The notes under the pieces: generated by a model
What the model was told of the DNA's origin: nothing
Databases searched by the model: none
What the model saw: only the letters and a program-made list of their open reading frames with translations
Part shown: one piece after another, positions 45,528 through 54,099 of the stretch
How the letters are laid out: each line of letters begins with the position of its first letter
Numbering within the stretch: the stretch's first letter is position 1
Program-made: the position numbers and the translations under genes
NCBI RefSeq assembly: GCF_009933135.1
Contig: NZ_MAEH01000021.1
Coordinates: forward strand, 169,530-233,529
Direction of reading: 5' to 3'
Source of the DNA: Candidatus Enterococcus leclercqii
GTDB lineage: Bacteria; Bacillota; Bacilli; Lactobacillales; Enterococcaceae
DNA: 64,000 bases

Positions 45528-46398
45528 CTGATCCCCACCCTTCCATATTGTGGAATCGTAGCAACTGCCAAATCCGCTCCCGCAACTGGGCACGAGGCAC
45601 AATCTGATCTACAAATCCGTGTTCCAACAGAAACTCTGCTTTTTGGAAATCTTCCGGTAGTTCCTGCTTGATGGTTTGTTCGATGACTCGACGACCGGCA
45701 AAACCAATCAAACTTTGCGGTTCTGCCAAAATGAGATCTCCTTCCATCGCAAAACTGGCGGTCACTCCACCAGTTGTCGGATCAGTCAAAACGGTCAAAT
45801 AGAACAATCCGGCTTCACTGTGACGCTTCACTGCAGCAGAAATTTTTGCCATCTGCATCAATGAAAAAATGCCTTCTTGCATCCGCGCACCACCAGAGGC
45901 TGTAAAAATCACTACTGGTAGTCCTTCTGACGTTGCTTTTTCAAACAGACGGGTCACTTTTTCCCCTACGACAGTCCCCATACTTCCCATAATAAAATGA
46001 GAATCCATGATACCGATTGCCAGTGGTTCTTCTTTGATCAAGGCCCGGCCCGTCAGCACCGCTTCATGAAGACCTGTCTTCTCCTGCATTTGGGCAACTT
46101 TTTTTTCGTAGCCAGGAAAGGACAGCGGATCAGTGGTCGTGACGTCAGTGTCCCATTCTTCGAAACTTTTCTCATCAATGGTGATGGCGATTCGTTCCCA
46201 AGCACTGATACGAAAATTATAGCCACAATGTGGGCAGACTTTTTCCAAACCGATATCTTTGGTGTACAACATATGCTTACAGTTGGGACATTTTGCCCAT
46301 AGATTGTCCGGTACTTCGGTCTTCGCCTGACTAGCGGTTACCGCATCACGGTTGGGATTGATCCGAATGTAGTTTTTCTTCTTTTTGAATAATGCCAT
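45511..46398 (-). CDS. accD: Acetyl-CoA carboxylase carboxyltransferase subunit beta
   Basis: A 295-residue AccD. The zinc finger has CPNCKH and CPHCGY (about 37-58). The carboxyltransferase core has [19 protein letters not shown] and [29 protein letters not shown] precedes the ATG. It is separated from accC by a 217-base gap containing several hairpins. Confidence 0.95.
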   Translation of the reverse strand: MALFKKKKNYIRINPNRDAVTASQAKTEVPDNLWAKCPNCKHMLYTKDIGLEKVCPHCGYNFRISAWERIAITIDEKSFEEWDTDVTTTDPLSFPGYEKKVAQMQEKTGLHEAVLTGRALIKEEPLAIGIMDSHFIMGSMGTVVGEKVTRLFEKATSEGLPVVIFTASGGARMQEGIFSLMQMAKISAAVKRHSEAGLFYLTVLTDPTTGGVTASFAMEGDLILAEPQSLIGFAGRRVIEQTIKQELPEDFQKAEFLLEHGFVDQIVPRAQLRERIWQLLRFHNMEGWGSDADSK

Positions 46399-46416
46399 CC
46401 CTCATCCTCCTCACGC

Positions 46417-46591
46417 AAAAGGGCTGCCCCTTTCAGAAAAAGCTGTGTCCACAGCTTGATCGGGATCTTGCTGAATAGTTTGCTCTTCAAAGTTGATGAG
46501 CCAAACGTTGGAAAAGAAGGACCGACTACCGCTAGGGAACTCGGTCCAAAAAATCAATTTTATACTACTTTTGATAACTTTTATAAAAGTT
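46417..46591 (-). other. Stacked hairpins in the accC-accD gap
   Basis: On the minus strand, in order: a 16-base palindrome AACTTTTATAAAAGTT (46576-46591); GGACCGA/TCGGTCC (46547-46519) followed by TTCTTTT; AAGCTGTG/CACAGCTT (46457-46440) followed by TTTTTC; and AAAGGG/CCCTTT (about 46433-46417). Two of these are terminator-like. The rest of this operon is tightly packed, so the gap may modulate accD-accA expression. No gene with a ribosome binding site was found. Confidence 0.55.
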
Positions 46592-46615
46592 CATCAACCT
46601 GTTTTACTGAGTAAC

Positions 46616-47980
46616 CTAAGCTTCCGGTGTCCAATCAGGCAAAAAGACTTCTTGTAAAAAGGCAGTATCATAATCACCAGCCACTACTTGTGGATGACTG
46701 ATTAAATCCATCTGAAAGTCCGCATTGGTGACAACACCTTCTGTTACCAACTCCCCCAGTGCCCGCTGCATCTTCATCAGTGCTTCGAAACGATTGGCCC
46801 CATGAACGATGATTTTTGCAATCATCGAATCGTAATAAGGCGGAATCGTGTAGCCTGAGTACATGCCGGAATCTACCCGCAAGCCCAAACCGCCACTTGG
46901 CAAAAAGAGATTGTGGATTGTACCTGGCGACGGAGCAAAGTTAAAGGCTGGATTTTCGGCATTGATTCGACATTCAATCGCATGTCCAGTCAATGTAATG
47001 TCTTTTTGCTGCAAGCCAAGCGGTTCCCCGCTGGCAATCTCCAACTGTTTTTTCACCAGATCTACCCCAGTCACCATTTCAGTGATTGGATGTTCTACTT
47101 GAATCCGCGTGTTCATTTCCATAAAGTAGAAATCCCCCGCCTGATCCATCAAAAATTCGATTGTGCCAGCATTTTGATAGCTGACTGCCTTAGCCGCACG
47201 CACTGCGGCTCCACCAATTGCACTGCGCTTTTCCTCTGAAATCACGATGGAAGGTGACTCTTCCAGCACCTTTTGATTGTTTCGTTGCAACGAACAATCC
47301 CGCTCTCCCAGATGGATGACATTTCCAAAGCGATCACCTAAAATCTGAACTTCGATATGTCGTGCCGGATAAATGATTTTTTCCAAGTACATATCATCGT
47401 TTCCAAAAGCAGCTTTTGCTTCTTGTTGGGCTGAAGCAAAGTGCTGTGGCAACTCCTCAGCTGACAGGACTTTACGAATTCCTTTACCGCCGCCACCAGC
47501 TGCTGCTTTCAACATTACCGGATAACCGATTTCTTCAGCAATAGTCAATGCTTCTGCCACATCAGAAACTGCCCCATCACTCCCGGGAATTACCGGTACC
47601 TTTGCATCGAGCATCAAACGCCGAGCATTGATTTTATTTCCCATAGCATCGATGGTTTCAGAGGTTGGACCGATAAAGGTAATATTCATTTCTTCGCACA
47701 TCGAAGCAAAGCGGCTGTTTTCCGACAAAAAGCCAAAGCCTGGATGAATCGCCTGGGCATTTGTCACAACTGCTGCACTTAAAATTTGCGTGACATTCAA
47801 ATAAGAATCCGCTGCTTTGGCAGGTCCGATACAAATGGCTTCATCTGCTAATTCTGTGTGCAGAGCATCTTTATCGGCTTCTGAATATACAGCAACTGTT
47901 CGAATCCCTAATTCGCGGCAGGCGCGAATGACTCTGACTGCGATTTCGCCACGATTGGCGATCAAGACTTTTTGAAACAT
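46616..47980 (-). CDS. accC: Biotin carboxylase subunit of acetyl-CoA carboxylase
   Basis: A 454-residue ATP-grasp enzyme that carboxylates biotin on AccB. An N-terminal KVLIANRGEIAVRVIRAC domain precedes the glycine-rich ATP loop AAAGGGGKGIR. The catalytic regions EMNTRIQVEHP and the C-terminal biotin-carboxylase domain (ECRINAENP) are present. TAGGTGAAAGC precedes the ATG, eight bases after fabZ. Confidence 0.97.
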   Translation of the reverse strand: MFQKVLIANRGEIAVRVIRACRELGIRTVAVYSEADKDALHTELADEAICIGPAKAADSYLNVTQILSAAVVTNAQAIHPGFGFLSENSRFASMCEEMNITFIGPTSETIDAMGNKINARRLMLDAKVPVIPGSDGAVSDVAEALTIAEEIGYPVMLKAAAGGGGKGIRKVLSAEELPQHFASAQQEAKAAFGNDDMYLEKIIYPARHIEVQILGDRFGNVIHLGERDCSLQRNNQKVLEESPSIVISEEKRSAIGGAAVRAAKAVSYQNAGTIEFLMDQAGDFYFMEMNTRIQVEHPITEMVTGVDLVKKQLEIASGEPLGLQQKDITLTGHAIECRINAENPAFNFAPSPGTIHNLFLPSGGLGLRVDSGMYSGYTIPPYYDSMIAKIIVHGANRFEALMKMQRALGELVTEGVVTNADFQMDLISHPQVVAGDYDTAFLQEVFLPDWTPEA

Positions 47981-47988
47981 GCTTTCAC

Positions 47989-48417
47989 CTAGCCAATCAT
48001 AAATGTTAGTTCTGCTTCGCAGGCTTTCTTTCCGTCTACGTAGGCAATCCCTTTACCGATACCCGCCGGACCTTTGATTTTCGTAATCTCCACTTCCAAC
48101 ATCAGGGTATCGCCAGGCACAACTTTTTTACGGAATTTTGCTTTGTCCAGCGCGCCGAAATACGCAGTCTTTCCTTGATAGTCTTCCAGAGACAGTAACG
48201 CCACTGCGCCGGCTTGTGCCAAAGCTTCAATAATCAGCACCCCAGGCATCACAGGTTCTTGTGGGAAATGTCCTTGAAAAAAAGGTTCATTGACGGTGAC
48301 ATTTTTCTTTGCCACGATCCGTTTGCCTTCTTCCAACTCTTCTACCCGATCGATTAACAAAAACGGGTAACGATGAGGAATAATTGCTTTGATTTCTTCA
48401 ATTGTCATAACGCTCAT
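47989..48417 (-). CDS. fabZ: 3-hydroxyacyl-ACP dehydratase FabZ
   Basis: A 142-residue hot-dog-fold dehydratase. The catalytic His is in [16 protein letters not shown] and the Glu in [23 protein letters not shown] opens the protein. Enterococci often have two FabZ-like proteins, one of which (FabN) also isomerises; this one, inside the acc/fab operon, fits the elongation type. GAAGGGTAACTCT precedes the ATG. Confidence 0.94.
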   Translation of the reverse strand: MSVMTIEEIKAIIPHRYPFLLIDRVEELEEGKRIVAKKNVTVNEPFFQGHFPQEPVMPGVLIIEALAQAGAVALLSLEDYQGKTAYFGALDKAKFRKKVVPGDTLMLEVEITKIKGPAGIGKGIAYVDGKKACEAELTFMIG

Positions 48418-48421
48418 AGAG

Positions 48422-48931
48422 TTACCCTTCTTTCACTTTGAATAATGGCTGGCTAAATTCCACCACCTGCTCGTTTTCTACCATAACCGCAACAATCTCA
48501 CCTTCGATGTCGGAAGTGATTTCATTCATAACTTTCATGGCTTCTACGATACAGACAACTTCACCTTTTTTCACTCGGTCGCCGACAGATTTAAACGCTG
48601 GTTTATCCGGTGATGGCTGCAAGTAAACAATTCCTACTACCGGTGAAGAGATAGCTGTGCCTTCTGCTTCCTCCGGAGTGGACTTAGCAGTGGTTGGCAA
48701 TGATTCATTAGCTACAGCCTTTTCTGCTAAATGGGGATGCTCTGCCCCAGGCGTAGGAACAGGCATACTTGGAGTAATTGGCATTTGACTTGCTGCTTGC
48801 GAAACACTGCCTTTGCGGCTATCGGAATTTTTATTGAAATACAGTTCAAAATGACCATCTCTCAGATCGAACTCCGTCAATGTCGAAGCATCAAACTGTG
48901 CTAATAGTTCTTTGATTTCCGTGATTTCCAC
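48422..48931 (-). CDS. accB: Biotin carboxyl carrier protein of acetyl-CoA carboxylase
   Basis: A 169-residue BCCP. An N-terminal helix ([13 protein letters not shown]) is followed by a Pro/Thr/Ser-rich linker and the biotinyl domain (about 95-169), with biotin Lys in [12 protein letters not shown]. The start is taken as GTG at 48931, seven bases after GGGAGG; a TTG five codons upstream overlaps that site. It overlaps nothing and begins just after the fabF stop. Confidence 0.95.
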   Translation of the reverse strand: MEITEIKELLAQFDASTLTEFDLRDGHFELYFNKNSDSRKGSVSQAASQMPITPSMPVPTPGAEHPHLAEKAVANESLPTTAKSTPEEAEGTAISSPVVGIVYLQPSPDKPAFKSVGDRVKKGEVVCIVEAMKVMNEITSDIEGEIVAVMVENEQVVEFSQPLFKVKEG

Positions 48932-48933
48932 TT

Positions 48934-50172
48934 CTAGTCCTCCCAACGTTTCATCAAGATAACAGCATTGTGTCCGCCAAATCCTAATGAGTTGCTCATG
49001 CCATAAGTCAAATCAGCAGCAATCGCAGCATTTTTTACGACATTCAAGTCAATTTCTGGATCTTGTTCAGTAACATTGATCGTTGGTGGCACAAATTGTT
49101 CATTTAGCGCCAGCAAAGTCGCTACTGCTTCCACACCACCAGCTCCCCCTAGTAAATGCCCTGTCATTGATTTCGTTGAGCTGACATAAACATCCTTGTA
49201 AGCATCTCCGAAGGCATAGTGGATTGCTTTTGCTTCAGCTTTATCATTTGCCGGTGTCGATGTTCCGTGGGCATTGATATAACCCACTGCATCAGGTGTA
49301 ATGTCAGCTTCTCCCAGCGCCAACTTCATCGCTTTACCCGCACCTGATCCATCAGGTGTTGGCGCCGTCATATGATACGCATCACAGTTGGCACCGTAGC
49401 CAACCATTTCCCCTAAAATCTTGGCACCGCGTTTTTCAGCGTGTTCCAAGGACTCCAACATTAAAACACCGGCTCCTTCACCCATGACAAAGCCAGAGCG
49501 TGAACTGTCAAATGGAACAGAAGCTTTGTTCACATCGCTTTCAGAAGTCAGTGCCGTCAATGAGGCAAAGCCAGCAATTCCGATTTCACAAATGGATGCT
49601 TCCGAGCCGCCTGCCAACATAACATCTGCATAGCCATGCTTAATGTTGCGGAATGCTTCACCGATGGAATGGGTTCCAGAGGCACAAGCGGTCACAGTGG
49701 AGGTACAGATTCCTTTAGCTCCCACCCGCAATGCAATATTGCCGGCCACCATGTTGACGATAGACATGGGAACAAACATTGGTGAAACTCGTTTTGGTCC
49801 TTTTTCATGCATCTTGATTACTTGTTCTTCAATGGTCGGCAAGCCACCGATACCAGAAGAGACCATTATACCGAAGCGATCCGGATCTGCAATTGTTTCT
49901 TTTGTCAGCCCGGCCATAGCCATCGCATCCAACGCCGCATAGATTCCGTATAAAGAAAACAGATCCATCCGTTTAGTATCTTTTTTGATAAAATATTTTT
50001 CCAATGGGAAGTCGGTGATTTCACCAGCCACTGAAATACCTGTCTCAGTTGCATCGAAGCGAGTGATTGGTCCCAACCCATTTTTTCCATTTTTTAAACT
50101 CTCTAAAAATGTTTCGGCATCGTTTCCGATTGGTGAAGCGACACCAAAACCTGTAATCACAACTCGTGTCAT
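48934..50172 (-). CDS. fabF: Beta-ketoacyl-ACP synthase II
   Basis: A 412-residue KAS II condensing enzyme. The catalytic Cys is in VTACASGTHSIGEAF (about 163), with the two His in NAHGTSTPAND and TKSMTGHLLGGAG. The C-terminal SNSLGFGGHNAVIL is typical. GAAAGGAGCAAGACAA precedes the ATG, 18 bases after fabG. Confidence 0.97.
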   Translation of the reverse strand: MTRVVITGFGVASPIGNDAETFLESLKNGKNGLGPITRFDATETGISVAGEITDFPLEKYFIKKDTKRMDLFSLYGIYAALDAMAMAGLTKETIADPDRFGIMVSSGIGGLPTIEEQVIKMHEKGPKRVSPMFVPMSIVNMVAGNIALRVGAKGICTSTVTACASGTHSIGEAFRNIKHGYADVMLAGGSEASICEIGIAGFASLTALTSESDVNKASVPFDSSRSGFVMGEGAGVLMLESLEHAEKRGAKILGEMVGYGANCDAYHMTAPTPDGSGAGKAMKLALGEADITPDAVGYINAHGTSTPANDKAEAKAIHYAFGDAYKDVYVSSTKSMTGHLLGGAGGVEAVATLLALNEQFVPPTINVTEQDPEIDLNVVKNAAIAADLTYGMSNSLGFGGHNAVILMKRWED

Positions 50173-50190
50173 TTGTCTTGCTCCTTTCGA

Positions 50191-50928
50191 TTACCCTTGC
50201 ATCACCATGCCACCGTCCACATTGACGACTTGTCCGGTGATATAAGGATTTTTTGCTAAAAAGACAGCAGTTTCAGCTACTTCGGCAACTTGACCAAAGC
50301 GCTTCAACGGAATATTTTGTGTTGCCGTTTCTTTGACTTTATCAGAGAGGACAGCAGTCATTTCTGTTTCAATAAATCCTGGTGCAATCGCATTGACCGT
50401 GATTCCTCGCGGTGCGGCTTCCCGGGCGGCAGATTTTGTGAAGCCGACGACTCCTGCTTTTGAAGCAGCATAATTGGCTTGCCCCATATTTCCCATTTGA
50501 CCGGAGACAGACGCCAGATTGATGATGGCGCCTTCTCTTCGTTTCATCATCTTTTTCAAGACTTGTTGGGTCATATTGAAGGTCCCACCCAGATTGATTT
50601 TGATCACTTTATCAAAATCTTCATCTGTCATGCGCAAAAGCAGCTTATCATTGGTAATCCCAGCATTATTTACTAATACGTGGATGGGTCCTAACTGTTC
50701 TTCTGCTTCAGTAATCAAATTTCCGGCTGCTGAAAAATCAGCAATATCGCCAGAAATTCCGATACAATTTACCCCGTAAGACTTGATCTTGGCAATCAAT
50801 TCCTCAGCAACTGCCCCGCGGCCGTTCAGTACGATATGACAGCCTTCTTTGGCAAACGCCTCGGCAATTCCCCAACCGATTCCCCGTGTTGAACCAGTGA
50901 CAAAGACATTTTTCCCCTGTAATTCCAT
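50191..50928 (-). CDS. fabG: 3-oxoacyl-ACP reductase
   Basis: A 245-residue SDR-type ketoacyl-ACP reductase. TGSTRGIGWGIA is the NADPH motif, with NNAGITND, the Ser in NLASVSGQMG, and YAASKAG. CGGAGGGTAAT precedes the ATG. It lies between fabD and fabF. Confidence 0.96.
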   Translation of the reverse strand: MELQGKNVFVTGSTRGIGWGIAEAFAKEGCHIVLNGRGAVAEELIAKIKSYGVNCIGISGDIADFSAAGNLITEAEEQLGPIHVLVNNAGITNDKLLLRMTDEDFDKVIKINLGGTFNMTQQVLKKMMKRREGAIINLASVSGQMGNMGQANYAASKAGVVGFTKSAAREAAPRGITVNAIAPGFIETEMTAVLSDKVKETATQNIPLKRFGQVAEVAETAVFLAKNPYITGQVVNVDGGMVMQG

Positions 50929-50940
50929 ATTACCCTCCGA

Positions 50941-51873
50941 TCATGCGGTAACTGACGCGATGGTTTCTGCTAACGTCGCAGGGTCTTCCACCCGGGTCAC
51001 AGCTATGGTCTTATCGATTTTTTTCATAAAGCCAGACAGCGTCTTACCAGGACCGATCTCGATGACTCGTCCCACCCCTAAATCCTTTAAAGTGGCGATA
51101 CTGTCATAAAAGCGCACCGGCGACATCACCTGTTGCTCCAAAAGCGTTTTGATTTGATCTTGCATCATGACATTGGCCGTCGTGTTGCTGACAACAGGTA
51201 TCTTCATCTCCTGAAAATCCACATCCAAAAGCGCTGTTTGTAATTTTTCTGCTGCGGGTTTCAATAGCGCCGTGTGAAAAGGCCCGCTGACATTTAACTC
51301 GATCATGCGCTTTACCCCGGCTTCTTTTAGCAAAGCGACTGCTTGATCAACAGCCGCAATCTCGCCACCAATGACGATTTGCTGCGGAGTATTGTAATTA
51401 GCCGGAGCGACGATACCAACTGTCGCGGCTTCTTGACAGCAAGCTTCAATCACAGCAGGCTCGGCATTCATTACTGCCACCATTTTTCCCGTTCCTTTAG
51501 GGGCAGCAGTTGCCATATAAGCACCTCGCTTGGCTACCAAAGCAACTGCATCTGCAAATGCCAATGCGCCACTTGCCACCAGAGCGCTATACTCTCCTAG
51601 ACTAAGACCCGCCACCGCATCGGCCGCAATCCCCTGCTTTTCTAAAATCCGCAACATGCCTACGCTCACTGTTAAGATCGCCGGTTGCGTGAATTCCGTT
51701 TGATTGAGCTTTTCTTGATTGGCTTCGTCAAAGCACAGTGCTGCCATGTCGTAGCCGAGAATTTCTGAGGCTTGATCGACAGTTTCTTTCATCAGTGCTT
51801 CAGTGTCATAAAAGGCCTGGCCCATGCCGGTATATTGGGCACCTTGCCCACTGAATAAAAATGCTGTTTTCAT
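50941..51873 (-). CDS. fabD: Malonyl-CoA:ACP transacylase
   Basis: A 310-residue transacylase. The N-terminal FLFSGQGAQYTGMG and the active Ser in GLSLGEYSALVASG are present, with the His in SGPFHTALL and the Gln-containing SGQGAQ. The start is ATG at 51873 after AAGGAGCGACCG; a longer frame from 51918 runs into the upstream hairpin region and has no ribosome binding site. Confidence 0.96.
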   Translation of the reverse strand: MKTAFLFSGQGAQYTGMGQAFYDTEALMKETVDQASEILGYDMAALCFDEANQEKLNQTEFTQPAILTVSVGMLRILEKQGIAADAVAGLSLGEYSALVASGALAFADAVALVAKRGAYMATAAPKGTGKMVAVMNAEPAVIEACCQEAATVGIVAPANYNTPQQIVIGGEIAAVDQAVALLKEAGVKRMIELNVSGPFHTALLKPAAEKLQTALLDVDFQEMKIPVVSNTTANVMMQDQIKTLLEQQVMSPVRFYDSIATLKDLGVGRVIEIGPGKTLSGFMKKIDKTIAVTRVEDPATLAETIASVTA

Positions 51874-51922
51874 CGGTCGCTCCTTATGCTCTATATGCTG
51901 TACACAACGTATTTTCATTTTC

Positions 51923-51964
51923 CTTATAATAGAAGAAAACTTTTATGCTTTCTTCTATTATAAG
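51923..51964 (-). other. 16-bp hairpin in the acpP-fabD gap (where fabK is expected)
   Basis: CTTATAATAGAAGAAA (51923-51938) and its perfect complement (51949-51964) fold around a 10-base loop. There is no T run after it on the minus strand. It may be an RNA-processing or stability element. Related enterococcal clusters carry fabK between acpP and fabD; here only this hairpin and 122 bases remain. Confidence 0.6.
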
Positions 51965-52040
51965 AAAAGGGTTCACAAGGACTTGCTTGAAAACAGCCTT
52001 CAAGTACTTTTTTCAACCGATCCTTGCGATCCCAAATTTT

Positions 52041-52265
52041 TTAAGCTTGTTGTGCTTCTACGTATTTCACCAAATCTTCAACTGTTTTGATGCCTTCTTC
52101 AGTTTCAATTTTCACATCGAATTCGTCTTCGATTTCGTTAATGATTTGGAACAAGTCCAGACTGTCTGCTTCCAGATCTTCTTGGATGTTAGTTGTCAGT
52201 TTGATTTCTTCTGTGTCTTTACCTAATTCTTCTGCTACGATTTCTTGAATTTTTTCGAATACCAT
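52041..52265 (-). CDS. acpP: Acyl carrier protein
   Basis: A 74-residue acidic four-helix ACP. The phosphopantetheine Ser is in [16 protein letters not shown] (about residue 35). GGAGGAACACTC precedes the ATG. It lies between fabH and fabD. Confidence 0.97.
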   Translation of the reverse strand: MVFEKIQEIVAEELGKDTEEIKLTTNIQEDLEADSLDLFQIINEIEDEFDVKIETEEGIKTVEDLVKYVEAQQA

Positions 52266-52322
52266 GAGTGTTCCTCCATTATCTTTTTTGTTTTATTGTT
52301 TGCTTATTATTGTGAACAGGTG

Positions 52323-53306
52323 TCAGAGGTTGACTAGAAGGGTTCCCCAAGTCAAGCCACCGCCAAATCCTGATAACACCACTTTTTGGCCACTGCCCAA
52401 TGACAGGGTCTTGTTTGCTACGGCTTCGTCTAATAAGAGCGGGATGGTTGCTCCAGAGGTATTGCCGTAGCGATCCATGTTCTGTAAGAAGAGCTCCCGT
52501 GGAACTTTCAGCTTACGGGCTACTTTATCGAGTATTCGTGAATTGGCCTGATGGAATAAAAAGTAATCCACATCGGCTAAATCATCAGCCAACAGCTTAC
52601 CAATCGAGCGAACCACATCTCGGGTAACAAAATCAAAAATGCCCCGTCCATCCATCGTCAGCTCCTCACTTTCAGGAACCAACTCCGCAGCGAAAGGACT
52701 TTGATTGTTGCGAAAACCTGAAGTCAGTGCCTGACCACGAGTTCCATCACTAGCTAATTGCTCTTTTTGAATCAAAGGCGCTTTACCACCTTTTTCCACT
52801 AAGACTCCGGCAGCACCATCACCAAACAAGACTGCCGTGCTGCGATCTTGCCAGTCAACAACTTTTGACAAAACCTCTCCTCCGATGACCAAGCCTTTTT
52901 TAGAACCTGTCCGGATCAGTTTGTCCGCCATCGATAAAGCGTAGACAAAACCTGAACAAGCAGCAGAAAGATCAAAGGCAAAAGCCTCCGTGGCACCGAT
53001 ATTGCCTTGCACAATACAGGCAGTTGAAGGAGACAAGTAGTCTGGGGACATCGTTGCGACCAAAATAAAATCCAGCTCTTCAGCGGTAGTCCCTGTGTTA
53101 GCTAAAAGCTGTTTGGCTACCTCGGTACACAGATCCGATGTATTCTGATCTGTCGCAATTCGTCGTTCTTTGATTCCGGTACGAGAAACGATCCACTCAT
53201 CAGAAGTATCCATAATCTGAGCCAAATCGTCATTGGTAACAACCAGCTTCGGTACATAACTGGCCGTTGCCGTGATTCTTGCGTAGTTTTCCATCTCATC
53301 ACTCAC
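52323..53306 (-). CDS. fabH: Beta-ketoacyl-ACP synthase III
   Basis: A 327-residue initiating condensing enzyme that joins acetyl-CoA to malonyl-ACP. The catalytic Cys is in LSAACSGFVYALS, the His in FLFHQANSRI, and the Asn in RYGNTSGATIP. The likely start is GTG at 53306, which overlaps the fabT stop (GTGA) and has AGGAATATAA upstream; an ATG four codons later is the alternative. Confidence 0.96.
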   Translation of the reverse strand: MSDEMENYARITATASYVPKLVVTNDDLAQIMDTSDEWIVSRTGIKERRIATDQNTSDLCTEVAKQLLANTGTTAEELDFILVATMSPDYLSPSTACIVQGNIGATEAFAFDLSAACSGFVYALSMADKLIRTGSKKGLVIGGEVLSKVVDWQDRSTAVLFGDGAAGVLVEKGGKAPLIQKEQLASDGTRGQALTSGFRNNQSPFAAELVPESEELTMDGRGIFDFVTRDVVRSIGKLLADDLADVDYFLFHQANSRILDKVARKLKVPRELFLQNMDRYGNTSGATIPLLLDEAVANKTLSLGSGQKVVLSGFGGGLTWGTLLVNL

Positions 53307-53743
53307 TTATATTCCTGTAAAAAATCATGGAGATTTTTCAAGGCTTTCAATAATGCTGCTTCTTCCTCTGGTGCCATATCCTTCAAAACGTTTTTGATCA
53401 TTTGTCGATGAAAATACTGGTGCACTCTAAAAAGTAATTTCCCTTTTTTTGTCAATCCCAGTTTTACGACACGGCGATCGTCTTCTGAACGGATCCGTTC
53501 GACATAGCCTTTTTTGACCAAGCGGTTGATGGCAGTGGTCAGCGTCCCCACCGTGATCTGTAACTCTTTGGCGACTTCAGAAGTTGTTTTCTTTTTGTAC
53601 ATGCCAATAGCTTCAATGGTGTGCATCTCTGTAATGGATAAATCTTTAAATTCGGATTTTTTCAGCTCCGATTCTTCAATCACTAAGATATCATTGAACA
53701 CACTCACCAAATAATCATTGACATTTTTTAAATCAGGTTCCAC
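53303..53743 (-). CDS. fabT: FabT, MarR-family repressor of fatty-acid synthesis
   Basis: A 146-residue MarR-type regulator. The winged helix has TTSEVAKELQITVGTLTTAINRLVKKGYV and the wing SEDDRRVVKLGLT. FabT binds DNA with long-chain acyl-ACP as co-repressor and shuts down the fab operon. The start is GTG at 53743 after GGTGGTGATCCA, which gives the usual NDYLVSVFNDILVIEE opening. A longer frame from 53794 would translate through the operator. Two FabT boxes lie between promoter and gene, so it is self-regulated. Confidence 0.93.
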   Translation of the reverse strand: MEPDLKNVNDYLVSVFNDILVIEESELKKSEFKDLSITEMHTIEAIGMYKKKTTSEVAKELQITVGTLTTAINRLVKKGYVERIRSEDDRRVVKLGLTKKGKLLFRVHQYFHRQMIKNVLKDMAPEEEAALLKALKNLHDFLQEYK

Positions 53744-53766
53744 TGGATCACCACCCGCAAAATTAG

Positions 53767-53823
53767 TTTGACAATCAAATCTTTTGACTATCAAAATATA
53801 ATCTAAAAAAAATAAAAATGCAA
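53767..53823 (-). promoter_or_regulatory. fabT-fabH operon promoter with two FabT boxes
   Basis: On the minus strand TTGCAT (53818-53823) and TATATT (53795-53800) are exactly 17 bases apart. Two 13-base boxes of the TTTGANNATCAAA type follow: TTTGACTATCAAA (plus strand, 53783-53795) overlaps the end of the -10, and TTTGACAATCAAA (53767-53779) lies 16 bases further on. Both match the palindromic FabT consensus. Confidence 0.9.
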
Positions 53824-53904
53824 TACCTTTTTTGAAAAAAGCAGTTCTCCCATAATATTCCTATCTTCTCGATCCTAACTGGTTATCCAAAAAAGGATTG
53901 ACTT

Positions 53905-53948
53905 TTGAAGCAGCTGCTACTAAACTGATATTTAATTTGATTATCAAA
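53905..53948 (+). promoter_or_regulatory. FabT box in the promoter of the FabK-like gene
   Basis: TTTGATTATCAAA (53936-53948) is the third and most symmetric FabT box. It directly follows a plausible plus-strand promoter (TTGAAG 53905-53910, TATTTA 53929-53934). FabT would therefore also repress the divergent FabK-like flavoprotein gene. Confidence 0.78.
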
Positions 53949-54099
53949 GTATTTTGTTACTCTCTATCGGAATACCTCCTGTCTTATTGCTAATTAAAAG
54001 TTACTATTCACCCACTATAGCCTCCTGTTGTCTGACCACTGAAATCGCTAGTTTATTTTGTCAAACAGCAGTTGCAGCTATCCTAAAGGAGTCTAATTT

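Noticed and set aside
46415..46560. 46-codon minus-strand frame from a TTG in the accC-accD gap (contains WTEFPSGSRSFFSN)
   Set aside because: No ribosome binding site precedes it and the frame lies across the hairpins. It was kept only as part of the gap description.
53744..53794. Longer N-terminus for FabT starting at 53794
   Set aside because: It would translate through both FabT boxes and has no ribosome binding site; the GTG at 53743 does and matches FabT length.
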